A stretch of 64,000 bases of DNA from Flaccisagitta enflata (taxonomy: Eukaryota > Chaetognatha > Sagittoidea > Aphragmophora). Positions within the stretch are counted from its first letter, which is position 1, and each line of letters starts with the position of its first letter. A model generated the notes under the pieces. It was not told the origin of the DNA and ran no database searches. It saw only the letters and a list, made by a program, of their open reading frames with translations. Below are positions 24,066 to 34,865 of this stretch, one piece after another. A program made the translations under genes and the position numbers. The DNA lies in assembly GCA_965153355.1 (NCBI GenBank), contig OZ231127.1, positions 84,444,001 through 84,508,000 of the forward strand, written 5' to 3'.

Positions 24066-24445
24066 TTAGTGGGACTGAAGAAAGGCCGATATCCAACAAC
24101 AATTTTTTTCTGAATTCATCTTCAAAAGTCTGCTTGTTAAAGCTGATATGATGCTCGAGAAAATCATTTGACCAAGCAAATTGTAGCAGCACACACTGAT
24201 TTTACCGAAATCCCATTTTTGCTTATGCGGGAAAATCCCGTCGACTGCTTATATTATACTGTTTCTAAGGAGGATAATTTGGGAATTTTCAATAGCATTA
24301 CTTAATGACTGCATGTCTCCATCTGACTATGCATCTGTATGTCTGTATGTCTGTCTCTGTCTTTCCGAACTTCTGTCCATGTCTATCCATTTGTCTACCT
24401 CCGCAATCCCGTCTGTCTGTATGTCTATCTCTGGCTGTCCATTTG

Positions 24446-24450
<5 letters not shown>
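24066..24450. other. Unassigned intron 5 sequence
   Basis: Unassigned, becoming CTGT-rich from about 24330. Confidence 0.3.

Positions 24451-24451
<1 letters not shown>

Positions 24452-24525
<74 letters not shown>
24452..24525. repeat. (CT)n microsatellite
   Basis: About 70 bases of CT. Confidence 0.95.
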
Positions 24526-24526
<1 letters not shown>

Positions 24527-24639
24527 CTTCGTTATCGTCACCTATGTTGTCTCCGTCATTTGCTTTAATTATTTTGAGAGAAACATGAGCAGTATGTCTT
24601 TCTTTTAAATCATGTATGTGACACAAATAATCAGCTCGA

Positions 24640-24793
24640 AATTCACTCTACACAGTTGCATAGTCCATACACATCATTGCTCGAACTGGCTCGTTTTTTT
24701 GTGTGCCCTCCTCGTGTGTGTCCTGTTTGCATCCACTCGCGTGTTAGGGTGTTTGAGTGTGAGTATTTGAGTGCAAGGGTGTATGATATGGGC

Positions 24794-24883
<90 letters not shown>

Positions 24884-25177
24884 GCGTGTGTGTGTTTGCG
24901 CGTGTGTGTTTGCGTGTGTGTGTGTGTCTGTGTGGGGGGTACGTGCATGTCTGTGTGGGGGGTACATGCGTGTGTGAATGTATCGACTTAATCATTAATC
25001 GAATTCACGTGCTTTAAAAAAAAAAAAGAATTTAGTCTATCACAGATAATCAGCGCAAAATTCAATTCACACAGTCATACAGTCCAGACGCATCATTGCT
25101 TGATATGGTTCATTCTTTTTTGTGCGTCCTCTGTGTTTGTGTTCCATTTGCATACACTTGCGTGTAAGTGTGTGTGT

Positions 25178-25267
<90 letters not shown>

Positions 25268-25272
25268 TGGGG

Positions 25273-25326
<54 letters not shown>

Positions 25327-25350
25327 GCGTGGAGGGGGATGTGTGTGGGC
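24640..25350. repeat. Duplicated segment carrying two (GT)n arrays
   Basis: Two (GT)n arrays (about 24797-24950 and 25161-25345) are each preceded by a similar unique block. The first (24635-24790) has cacagttgcatagtccatac; the second (25030-25160) has cacagtcatacagtccagac. Both continue through catcattgct, cgttttttgtg-like and gtcctc. So the array and its flank were duplicated together, about 390-420 bp apart. Confidence 0.8.
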
Positions 25351-25409
25351 GTGCATTCATCCATGTGCGTGTTTCTTTGCATGCATGCTGGTGATCCGTC
25401 TGACCGTCC

Positions 25410-25735
25410 CCCTTCTTCTTGAGGCTCATATCCAATCTGTCTGTCCATCCCCCCCCCTTCTTCTTGAGGCTCAAATCACAGCCTCGGGGGCCCAAATACT
25501 TGCCCAAATCCTAGCCTCAAGGCCCAATTCTAGCCTTGAACGTAAAATCCCAGCCTCGCGACATAAATTCCAATCAGGAGAAGGAGATGGTGGAGGACAA
25601 AATTCCTCATGTGTGAAACCATAGGTCATCGACCGCTGCCCTGCTCTCCCCTTCAACCTCAATCACAACCAACCTATTTAGGCAGGGAACAGGTATAGCT
25701 GACCATCTATAAATACGCTTTTGCGATATACTATA
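25410..25735 (+). repeat. Family C (HINE-like) element, diverged
   Basis: gaggctcaaatcacagcctc satellite, then gaggacaaaattcctcatgt, cataggtcatcgaccgctgc and the tail ggtatagctgaccatct...cgcttttgcgata. The 5' head is missing. Confidence 0.75.
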
Positions 25736-25739
25736 AATA

Positions 25740-25860
25740 CTTTTTTGGCATTTTTGAGCGTTTTGAGATCACTGCTGCTTAAATGTTCCAGTGACCTTCT
25801 CTATCAGTGCCCCCGCCCACCCAAACACGACTAGGGTAGCCGTGTATCCGGCTTTGTTAT
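25740..25860 (+). repeat. Family A 3' half
   Basis: Constant segment (ttttttggcatttttgagcg...) through gcccacccaaacacgactag and terminal gtgtatccggctttgtt, directly following the family C tail. Confidence 0.7.
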
Positions 25861-25904
25861 TTTTGTGTCTGTTTGTGTATGTGAAGTACGCATGTCAGAG
25901 TGCC

Positions 25905-26225
25905 GAAATTGGCTGAAATTGGCTTCCCCCCCCCCCCCCCATCGTCTGTTTTCTTTGCTTAAATACTATCATATGAGCCGTCGCGCGATTTTCAAATCGA
26001 TCGGGAACCATCGTTAGGGTGACCATGAAGTTTCCATAGATCTTTATGGCAGAGGAAAAATTTGCATAATGAAAACATTGATTCCAATGCTAATTCAATA
26101 CAAACTTCAACTACTCCCTAACGATGGTTCCCGATCGAATTGAAGGTCGCGCGACGGTTCGTTTGAAAGGAGTTTTGCAAAAGAAAACTATGAGGGTGGG
26201 GGAAAGCCAGTTTTGTCCATTTTGC
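25905..26225. mobile_element. Foldback (large inverted repeat) element
   Basis: Left arm (ttggcttccccccc ... cgtcgcgcgattttcaaatc gatcgggaaccatcgttagg) and right arm (ccctaacgatggttcccgat cgaattgaaggtcgcgcgac ... gggggaaagccag) are imperfect inverted complements over more than 100 bases each, with a loop of about 75 bases. I cannot fix the outer ends or a target duplication. Confidence 0.75.
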
Positions 26226-26445
26226 TGAGATTTGAACTAAAGAGCTTGGATTTGGGCTTATCGACAGAACTTGGGTAAGAATAGGCCCCAAAGGAGACGA
26301 AGCCCTGGGGATGGGGGGGGGGGCGTACTGACATACATATGTACAAACAGATGATATTGATAATATTGACTAGATGGATGGGTCAACAGATGGACCAACC
26401 AACAAAGTGTTGTAAACACGCAACAAATAAAATAACAAGTGACGC

Positions 26446-26665
26446 AGGGTCACAATATCGTTGTGGATGGGTGGGCAAGGGCATCCAACCCCCAGCCTCA
26501 CCCCAAACACACCCCCAACCCCCCTCCAACACACTCACACACAAACAATACCAACTGCAGCATCACAAATACGTGTTTTTTGCGTTTTCAACACGATCGT
26601 GACAGACCAACGGACCAAAGGATGGACAAAGCCTCTTATAGAGTTGCGTGGTTGCAACTAAAAAG
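26446..26665 (-). repeat. Family B modular element, C-rich variant
   Basis: gtcacaatatcgttgtggat through a C-rich ccaaacacacccccaacccc middle to agagttgcgtggttgcaact. It is similar to the copy at 19285. Confidence 0.8.
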
Positions 26666-26726
26666 ATAATCAACTGATTTGCCCAAATGCTCTTAGAGCC
26701 AAGCAGTTGCATCAATGCCCACCCAC

Positions 26727-26727
26727 A

Positions 26728-26821
<94 letters not shown>

Positions 26822-26822
26822 C
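26727..26822. repeat. (CA)n microsatellite
   Basis: About 94 bases of CA. Confidence 0.95.
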
Positions 26823-26852
26823 CACATGAAAAAACATTGCTGTATACATGGC

Positions 26853-26991
26853 AGTCCAGTCGCGGATGGATGGGCAGGAGCAGAAATGCAAAAACCGCTT
26901 GGAATTCAAAAATGGGACTGACCGACTGAACGACCAACGGACCGACCGACACGGCAAGGTGTAGAGTCGCGTGTCCGCGACTAAAAACAAG

Positions 26992-27045
<54 letters not shown>
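26853..27045 (-). repeat. Family A/B element followed by (GA)n
   Basis: gtcgcggatggatgggcagg to gtagagtcgcgtgtccgcga in reverse orientation, then aaaaa and about 50 bases of GA. The head hairpin combines family A (gtcgcg) and family B (tccgcga) features. Confidence 0.75.
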
Positions 27046-27052
<7 letters not shown>

Positions 27053-27326
27053 CAGGCAGACACACAGAAACAAACAAAACAGACAAACAGAGACGCACAG
27101 TTACTGAAAGATAGATATGGACAATTACACAGACAGATACTAACGGACTGATGAACATCCAGGTATCCAATTATCAAAAAAAAAAACCATACATATGGAT
27201 TTCCTTGGCATTTTCTCCATGGAAGCAGTCGACGAGACATTCAAGCTTACCCAAATTTTAAAAAGTTGAAAAATGTCACATTTTAAACTGCATTTTTCAC
27301 GGTAATATGATTTTCGCTAGTGATTA

Positions 27327-27670
27327 CCGTATTTCCTGCATTTATCGCCCTCCCTCTAATTAGCGCCCCCCCCCTTTTGAAGAAAGAGTGAGCTCATGAC
27401 TGATTTTTTTTTTGGGAAAAATCCTTTCAAATTTATTGTAAATCATGTTGTTTAATGAAATAAAAAATATAAGAATGGTATGCAATATGAAAATATTTTT
27501 TGTTTTAGTGCTTAATTGGATTGAAATATGAAATTTTGGTCCAAAATATTACGTTACATTTAAAATCATCTATACATGAGTGTACGAGAGGGCGCTAATT
27601 GCAGGTTGAAAATGACAATGTTTCATTTCAATTTCAAAAGCGCCCGGGGCACTAATTACAGGAAATACGG
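27327..27670. mobile_element. TIR element with CCGTATTTCCTG ends, TA duplication
   Basis: 344 bp flanked by TA (27325-27326 and 27671-27672). The ends are perfect inverted complements (CCGTATTTCCTG, CAGGAAATACGG). The subterminal tagcgccccccccc and gcgcccggggcactaattac strings continue the inverted match imperfectly. No coding frame. Confidence 0.85.
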
Positions 27671-27751
27671 TAAGCAAGAATTGTCTTAATGAATCGAAAA
27701 AAAAAGATGTCCGTGAACCTCAATTATGGCACTTTTGCAGTTTTACAAAAG

Positions 27752-27895
27752 TGTCATGTAATCAATTTTTTGCCTTCAGACTAATTTACCAACGGGTGTT
27801 TAATGTTTCCCACATGCTGTAGGACCCTCCTTGACCAGTCCGGGGTCTGCACACTCAAAATTGTCTTTGTCCGTCGATTGTTTCACCGTGCTCAA
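27752..27895 (-). repeat. Dispersed repeat E, copy 2 (inverted)
   Basis: Reverse complement of 23922-24065: tgtaatcaattttttgcctt ... ccttgaccagtccggggtct ... ttgtccgtcgattgtttcac. Confidence 0.75.
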
Positions 27896-28203
27896 GAAGC
27901 TTGAGTTTTGACATCTTCACCTCACTCTTCCCACTTTCTTTTACAATCTCCATTGATTTACCATCTTGTCGATTAACATGCGGATACCTAAAAAGAGGCA
28001 TCATTTTCGGTGGAGTTCTGCCTCTAAAACTATTTAGCTACTAGCTATTGACCCCTGACTGGTCGTATTTGATGATGACTAAACAACTCTTTTTTTTAGG
28101 TTTTTGTTGTAAGGAGGGAGCCCTTTTCAAAGTTGATGCTTCTACTCAGGATCAGGTGTCCTCATAGGTATTTGTTAACCAGATGGTCATACTTCCACGT
28201 CAC
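27896..28203. other. Intron 5 start
   Basis: Unassigned sequence between repeat E and the exon 5 donor. Confidence 0.3.
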
Positions 28204-28386
28204 CTGTCGTTCCAAAGTGCGCATCCCAATTTCTGTTGGGATCGGCGCCTTTGCAGAAGTAGTTTTGTGGGCTGAGCGTCTTTCTCCACATTCGGTTTGT
28301 TGTGTGAGAATATTCGTAACCATCCGGGTTCAATACAGGAATCACGTACCAAGTCAACTTGTCCACCAGACGTGTAATTGAAGGAT
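28204..28386 (-). CDS. Zinc carboxypeptidase exon 5 (Arg127, Asn144-Arg145)
   Basis: A 183-nt exon with acceptor TTGTTTATTCAG and donor ACAG|GTGACG. Phase 1 on both sides, the first codon being G|AT. It encodes DPSITRLVDKLTWYVIPVLN, then PDGYEYSHTTNRMWRKT, then NYFCKGADPNRNWDAHFGTT. In bovine CPA numbering the Arg in MWRKT is Arg127 (oxyanion stabilisation) and PNRNW contains Asn144-Arg145 (C-terminal carboxylate binding). The Cys in NYFCKG is the first half of the 138-161 disulfide. It joins exon 4 (LLTSQ) and exon 6 (GVSRNPC) without gap. A partial copy of this exon with its own acceptor lies just upstream at 28406-28483. Confidence 0.97.
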
Positions 28387-28483
28387 CTGAATAAACAAGA
28401 AAATGAATATTCGTTATCATCGGGGTTCAAAACAGGAATCACGTACCGAGTCAACTTGTCCACCAGACGCTTAATCGAAGGAT
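28387..28483 (-). pseudogene. Duplicated 5' half of exon 5 with its acceptor
   Basis: 28406-28483 repeats the first 78 bases of exon 5 (28309-28386), translating as DPSIKRLVDKLTRYVIPVLN then PDDNEYS, behind an acceptor CTTCCAATTAG. The duplication period is 97 bp. The copy differs from the exon at several codons (Thr to Lys, Trp to Arg, GlyTyr to AspAsn), and I see no donor at its end. Read-through from the copy into exon 5 shifts the frame (97 is not a multiple of 3), so using the upstream acceptor would disrupt the protein. Confidence 0.9.
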
Positions 28484-29074
28484 CTAATTGGAAGGGAGAA
28501 AAGAAACGAATCTCAGATGAGTTGACCTCGATTTTGAGCAAAGGCATAACAAAAAGTAGCTATAATTCATATCTAGCTGCACCTTTCAAATCTCATCAAT
28601 CAATAGTCTTATAAATTCCTTTGGCTCGGCTACTACTCACACGTTTGCCCCAATTGACACTGAAACAGGTTCTAAATCCCCGTTTGAAAAAAAAACGAAA
28701 AGGAAGAAATGTCAATATAAGAAATTGGACTGTAACGATAGCAAAACACAGGTGAACAGGACGGCGACTGTCCCACCCCCTTATCGCTCCACAGGCCCAC
28801 AGGCACATTGCCCCAGACAACGCTGTCCAGTAGTCACACTAATTCCTACTTGTGACACTGATTTATCGAGTACGTAAAGTCGTATGTTGCCCATAAAGAA
28901 AAAAACCAAGAGAGACAGTCTTGAGAGCTAAGCACCCAAGGCTCGCGCGCGCGCGGTCTCGTGTCTCGTTTGACTGAATTGACAGCGCGTGGCAATATAT
29001 TCCTTGATTGCCAGTCCTTTTAAGAAGGTGAGAAGTTGCGTGAGAACAAAGACCACCTGCGTCTTGAGTCTCTG

Positions 29075-29126
<52 letters not shown>

Positions 29127-29397
29127 AATCTCCGCTTTGCTTCTTCTTACGCTTCACATAACTCTCTTCCTGTTTCCAGGAAGGAGGGAAAGGAGGGTGG
29201 AAATAGAAAAAGAGTGATTCAAGGTGTGATAGTTTGAATATGGAAAAGGTGTCATTCTTTTGAATTCTTTAATTGTGAGATACTTTTTGCTTTTTTTTTT
29301 TTAATTAGTAGATGGAAGCTTGTAGCGTAGCTTTATCCATGACATATAAGTGAAAAAGTATCCTTAGAATGTTATCTTTTTTTTTCCCCTTTTTTTT
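28484..29397. other. Intron 4 sequence with a (CT)n run
   Basis: (CT)n at about 29078-29125 and an A- and T-rich remainder. A short GCGCGCGC stretch occurs at 28944-28952. No exon or transposon recognised. Confidence 0.5.
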
Positions 29398-29700
29398 CAA
29401 ATATTCAGTTAGTTTTACACTATTTTTTGTAAAAATCTTTCACTTTTGGATCTATACCTCATGAGCATATCAATCAATTACTACTTTTAATTTCATCATA
29501 TATATTTCGATTTTTAACTATTATTGATAACATTTTTATATATCATCTTTAATATTAATGTATCATCAATTACTATTATTTCTTCTTCTTTTTTTATCAT
29601 CTTTTTTTCAAATATTCAGTTAATTTTACAGTATTTTTTGTAAAAAGCTTTTACTTCTGGATCTATACCTCATAAGTATGATAACCCGTATCATCAATTA
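29398..29700. repeat. Two direct copies of an AT-rich 90-bp segment
   Basis: caaatattcagttagtttta...ggatctatacctcatgag (29398-29464) recurs as caaatattcagttaatttta...ggatctatacctcataag (29608-29675), 210 bp apart. Confidence 0.8.
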
Positions 29701-29939
29701 CAATACTAACTTATAAGTTATAACCTATATTTCTTCTCTACACAATAGATTTCATGATTTTGGGTGAATGGTGCCATCAGATTTCATTTCCGAGAAAGGA
29801 ACGAAAGGGATTGAAAGTGAAAGTGAAAGACTGAAAAGGAAAGACTGAAAGTGAATCACTGAAAGTGTTGCGACGTCCATCAGACGCGAGCGATCCCTCA
29901 AATGGTGCCAACGACTTGAAGGAGAGTGAGAGAGAGACA

Positions 29940-30837
<898 letters not shown>

Positions 30838-31044
30838 CACTAAGCAGTTCATTGATAATGTAGATACAAACAGCTGGTGCTGCCCATTTGTGAGCATTAT
30901 AGATGCAAGTATTACCTTGACTAGTAAGCAGTTCTTTGATAATGTAGATGCAAGCAACTGGTGCCACCCATTTGTGCGCATGATAGATGCAAGCATTACC
31001 TTGACTAGTAAGCAGTTCATTGATGATATAGATGCAAGCATTAC
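30838..31044 (-). pseudogene. Tandem in-frame copies of the 3' end of exon 4 with donors
   Basis: Downstream of exon 4 (gene sense) the block encoding CIYIINELLTSQG, donor G|GTAAT included, recurs. Copy boundaries put further donors at 31000 and 30916, 45 and 84 bp on, both multiples of three. The frame stays open for 69 codons past the true donor to a TAA at 30830. Copies 3 and 4 also include the upstream zinc-ligand region, but degraded: HAREWAAPAA of the real exon becomes HAHKWVAPVA and NAHKWAAPAV, so the Glu72 ligand is lost in both and the His69 position is Asn in the last. The last copy lacks the donor (ELLSAY then stop). Confidence 0.92.
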
Positions 31045-31186
31045 CTTGACTAGTAAGCAATTCATTGATGATATAGATGCAAGCAGCCGGAGCGGCCCAT
31101 TCGCGTGCATGAATTCCGGCGTGGAACCAAATTGCTTTGGCTTTTGGATCGCGACTTCCGATTTTCAATCCTCTTAATTGGCGGCC
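31045..31186 (-). CDS. Zinc carboxypeptidase exon 4 (His69-Glu72 zinc site)
   Basis: A 142-nt exon with acceptor CATGCTCTCAG and donor CAAG|GTAATG. Phase 0 in, phase 1 out. It encodes GRQLRGLKIGSRDPKAKAIW, then FHAGIHAREWAAPAA and CIYIINELLTSQ. GIHAREW holds zinc ligands His69 and Glu72 and the substrate-binding Arg71 of M14A enzymes. The first residues complete the conserved SY(E/Q)GR turn begun at the end of exon 3 (GKSYQ|GRQL). Its 3' end is tandemly duplicated in the following intron. Confidence 0.97.
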
Positions 31187-31216
31187 CTGAGAGCATGGTT
31201 TGAAGCAGGTCACGTC

Positions 31217-31334
31217 TTGGGATGTAGAAGCGGTCAATTTTTATGCCGCTCCCACCGCTTCCACCGCTTCCGCCCCCCACTTGTAGCTATCCCACCACCC
31301 AAACCGGAAGCAGTCAATCGCTTCCACATCCCTA
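31217..31334. mobile_element. hAT-like MITE copy 2
   Basis: 118 bp with ends TTGGGATGTAGAAGCG and CGCTTCCACATCCCTA. It is flanked by GTCACGTC (31209-31216) and GTCACGAC (31335-31342), a 7 of 8 match. Internal ccgcttccaccgcttcc words as in copy 1. It lies 30 bp upstream of the exon 4 acceptor. Confidence 0.88.
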
Positions 31335-31556
31335 GTCACGACACCTAATGTCGTATCAAGTCATGATTGCCATGTCATTCAAACCTGCTTCAGTTTTGGA
31401 TTGCACATCGTTTCGTGTTATTCACTTAATTACAGCGAAGTGTACACACTTCCACTCATATACATATTCACCAAGCTGTGGGTACAAAGACCCAGATTAA
31501 GTGGAGCAAAAATGGTTTATTGTTCAAGCAATTTTCTAATTGGATCTTCGCCTTCT

Positions 31557-32019
31557 GTTTTTGGGCAGCGGCCCCGAAGGGATTGATGACCTATGCTTTC
31601 ACTCATATGGGGGATTTTCTCCTCCTCCTACTTCTTCTTTGTACCCCTCTTCCCACCTCCGGGCCCATATCCCAGCTTCAAGGTCCAAATCCCTGTCTTG
31701 AGGCCCATATCCCAGCCTTTGAGCCCAAAATCCCATCTTAAAGCCAGAATGCCACCATCGAGGTCCAAATCTAATCCTCAAGGGATTAAGGCCTCAAGAC
31801 TGGGATTTGGGCCTGGAGGCTAGGATATGGGCCCAAGGCTGAGATATGGGTTTGGAGGTTGGGGGATCGGAGGAGGAGGAGGAGGAGAAAGTCCCCCATA
31901 AGTGTGAAAGCATAGGTCATCGACCCCTTCGGGCCACTGCCCTGCTCCCTCCCTCAACTTCAGGCATAACCAACATAAGCAGGTTACGGGTACCGCTGAC
32001 CATCTAACGCTTTTGCGAC
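31557..32019 (+). repeat. Family C (HINE-like) element
   Basis: tttttgggcagcggccccga head, gatgacctatgctttcactc and gattttctcctcctcctact, then caaatcc/agcctt satellite in both polarities. It closes with cataggtcatcgaccccttc, a degraded ggccactgccc and the tail cgggtaccgctgaccatcta acgcttttgcgact. Confidence 0.85.
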
Positions 32020-32281
32020 TTTTCTCAGATTCAAGGCCTGAGAAGGCGGATTTCAGGCCTGAGTGGGCAGATTTTAGGCCTGAGAGGGCCTGGGGAGACT
32101 GACGCATGGATAGATGGACAGATGGATGGACAGACGAACGGACAAATGAAAGTCCCCTTGTGTTCTACAGGACATCGTCCCCTTTGGGGCTGCTGCCCTG
32201 CTTCTTCTCATTCTGATTTACAACTATGCAAAGCAGGGCAACGGGTATCGCTGACCAAATATTGCCCTTGGGCGACCAGTC
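32020..32281 (+). repeat. Family C element, short copy ending near exon 3
   Basis: gcctgagaaggcggatttca units, a (GGAC/GGAT)n block, then cccttgtgttctacaggaca, gcccctttggggctgctgcc-like and the tail ggcaacgggtatcgctgacc ... ttgggcgaccagt. It ends about 45 bases from the exon 3 donor. Confidence 0.75.
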
Positions 32282-32325
32282 CTCCTCTCTTTAAGATCTT
32301 ATTTTCAAAATCTTTTCCTTTTCAC

Positions 32326-32438
32326 CTGGTAAGACTTTCCGGCGACGAAGATTTCCGCTTTGTCTGGATGTTTTCTGACCATTTCGTCGAGCCAAGAGTT
32401 GATGTCGTTGATTCGAGCGAACCGACCGACCACGGACA
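32326..32438 (-). CDS. Zinc carboxypeptidase exon 3 (start of the mature domain)
   Basis: Donor TACCAG|GTGAAA at 32326. Acceptor chosen at CTTCATCAG, giving 113 nt, phase 1 in and phase 0 out, so it joins exon 2 directly (G|TG). It encodes SVVGRFARINDINSWLDEMV then RKHPDKAEIFVAGKSYQ. The INDINSWL...HPDKAEI...GKSY stretch is clear M14A sequence (IxxWLxxLxxxxP...GxSYEGR). However, the family motif F-x-W-x-x-Y expected just before it reads SVVGRF. That part is encoded by bases shared with the upstream 82-bp repeat. Either the motif is really lost, or a short exon or a different boundary has been missed. The 3' part is certain and the 5' boundary is not. Confidence 0.85.
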
Positions 32439-32745
32439 CTGATGAAGGTTCCGGGACACCTGGGAAAGAGGCAGGGGCAGTAAGGTAGGTGAACATGGGC
32501 GAACCAACCGACCACAGACACTGATGAAAGCATAGGAACACTTGGAAAGTGGGCAGAGGCAGTAAGGCATGTAAACATGGGCAAACCGACCAACCACAGA
32601 CACTGATGAAGGCATCGGTAATACTGGAAATTAGGAAAGTGGCACAGACGATAGGGCAGATAGTCACTTGGGCCGATCAACCGATCAACCATGGACGCTG
32701 ATGAAAGCATCGTTATTCATGGGAAAGCAGCAGGGGCAAATTCAT
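32439..32745 (-). repeat. 82-bp tandem repeat containing the exon 3 acceptor, four copies
   Basis: The word cactgatgaa recurs at 32438, 32520, 32602 and about 32697 (periods 82, 82, 95), each next to a cgaaccgaccgaccacgg-like block. On the gene strand every copy reads TCATCAG|TGTC(C/T)GTGGTCGG, the acceptor plus the first 20 or so exon bases. The outer copies also contain a separate pyrimidine-rich CTCTTTCCCAG. Using the copies 82 or 164 bp upstream would change the reading frame. Confidence 0.9.
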
Positions 32746-33300
<555 letters not shown>

Positions 33301-33624
33301 CTATCTGAAGGTTGTTTCCAAGAAAAAATTCATGAGGTCAATGGATGGATGGTGGAAAATTTCCACTCGAAAGTGTGATCAAGTGAGCAAGCAAGTAATC
33401 ATCTAGCTATTCAAAAACCCTTTTCGATGATTGAAAACAGATGAACTGCCCTTGTTCTCAGCCTTGAGCTTGTGTAGCCTCCTCATGCGCGGCTTATCCT
33501 GTCTTTCACTCACTTGCACACGCACGCTGGGCTGTGAAGCTACCGTGATGCTGCGGTGACTAGGCGTCGGTGAGTACGCCGAGCGTATACAACCACGTTT
33601 CCCCGACTAATTGCGCATAAAAGG

Positions 33625-33627
<3 letters not shown>

Positions 33628-33678
<51 letters not shown>
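33628..33678. repeat. (CT)n microsatellite
   Basis: About 50 bases of CT within otherwise unassigned sequence (33301-34630). Confidence 0.95.
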
Positions 33679-33681
<3 letters not shown>

Positions 33682-34630
33682 TCCAACCGGCACACTCATT
33701 CGAAAGAGAGAAATAAAATGCAGAAAGAAATAAATAATCCCTTTGAGACTCATTCAACAACCGGCTTGTAACGGTGACGTTGAGAATAGGGGGAAAAATA
33801 GGAGGAAATTAAAATAATGTAAATAAAAATGCGGCATCGAGATGAAATAAAACGCCACTTAGACACAGCCTCTGAGTCATCGTCCGCCATTTAGTAATTA
33901 ATATATGTCTAATTTGGTTTCGCTCAATGATCACTGCCTAATTTCCAAACTCATCTTCTTAACAACGAAATTAATGGTTGCTGAAATCACGATATGCAAC
34001 TTACTATGATAACACCTTAATGATAACGGGCATCTGGATGAATTTTTTCTGAAAACTTGTTTACTCGTCATATCGTCGGGTTTTTAGTAGCGAACCTTAG
34101 GAGTGTTACATCGCTCACTGACTTCTAATGTGATCCGGAAAGATACTAAATCTGCACGGTCGGGGCATTGGCACTCAGCCGGCGACAATAGTAAATGCCG
34201 CCGTGCGCGGAGTTCGGCCTACGCCACTTTGTGCGAAGTGCCGCTGTGCAAGTCCCCTGCCACGTCCGATATCCGACCGGAGTAGGGCCGGCGGAGGGCC
34301 AGATCAACGGAAGAACACTCCATCTAATCTCCCTTGATTTAATATTTTTTCAGTATTACTTCTTTCATACCAATCGTTTTTTTGGCAAAAGGCCAGATGG
34401 CGTTGAAAGAGATGTTAATAACTACTGACTGAGCATAAGTTTTCTGTTTTCTAATTTCCGCAAACAAAGTTAATTCTTAATCATGATTGCAACTTTTATT
34501 GAATGTATTCCGAATTATCGCCATCACGATAGAACAGGAATCTAACGACTGCAATATGTAAATGAGGTTCTTTAACTGTTGTAGGCATATTTTCATATGC
34601 GGGCAACCACGTTCCTTCACGATATTTGTT
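33679..34630. other. Unassigned intron 2 sequence
   Basis: About 950 bases, no family recognised. 34160-34320 is GC-rich with no coding signal I can relate to a family. Confidence 0.3.
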
Positions 34631-34865
34631 CGCTCGTAGCGCTCACTCTACAGCGCTTTGCACTAGAGATGTGGAAGCGATTGACCGCTTCCATTTTGGT
34701 GGGTGGGATAACTACTAGTATTTGAACTACAAAATGGAAGCGGAAGCGGAAGCGGAAGCGATGGAAGCGGCATGAAAATCGACCGCTTCCACATCCCTAC
34801 TTTGCACGCTCGCTCCATTCATAGGCTCGCTCATTCATAGGCTCGCTCAGCTCACTCACTTCAGT
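34630..34865 (-). repeat. Family D remnant split by a hAT-like MITE
   Basis: tcgctcgtagcgctcactct acagcgctttgcac on the left and ctttgcacgctcgctccatt cataggctcgctcactc-type sequence on the right are family D interior. The MITE at 34664-34799 sits between them with an 8-bp duplication. Confidence 0.8.
34664..34799. mobile_element. hAT-like MITE copy 3, perfect 8-bp duplication
   Basis: 136 bp with ends TAGAGATGTGGAAGCG and CGCTTCCACATCCCTA, flanked by CTTTGCAC on both sides (34656-34663, 34800-34807). Its interior is reversed relative to copy 1 (aaaatggaagcggaagcgga). It inserted into a family D repeat. Confidence 0.93.
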
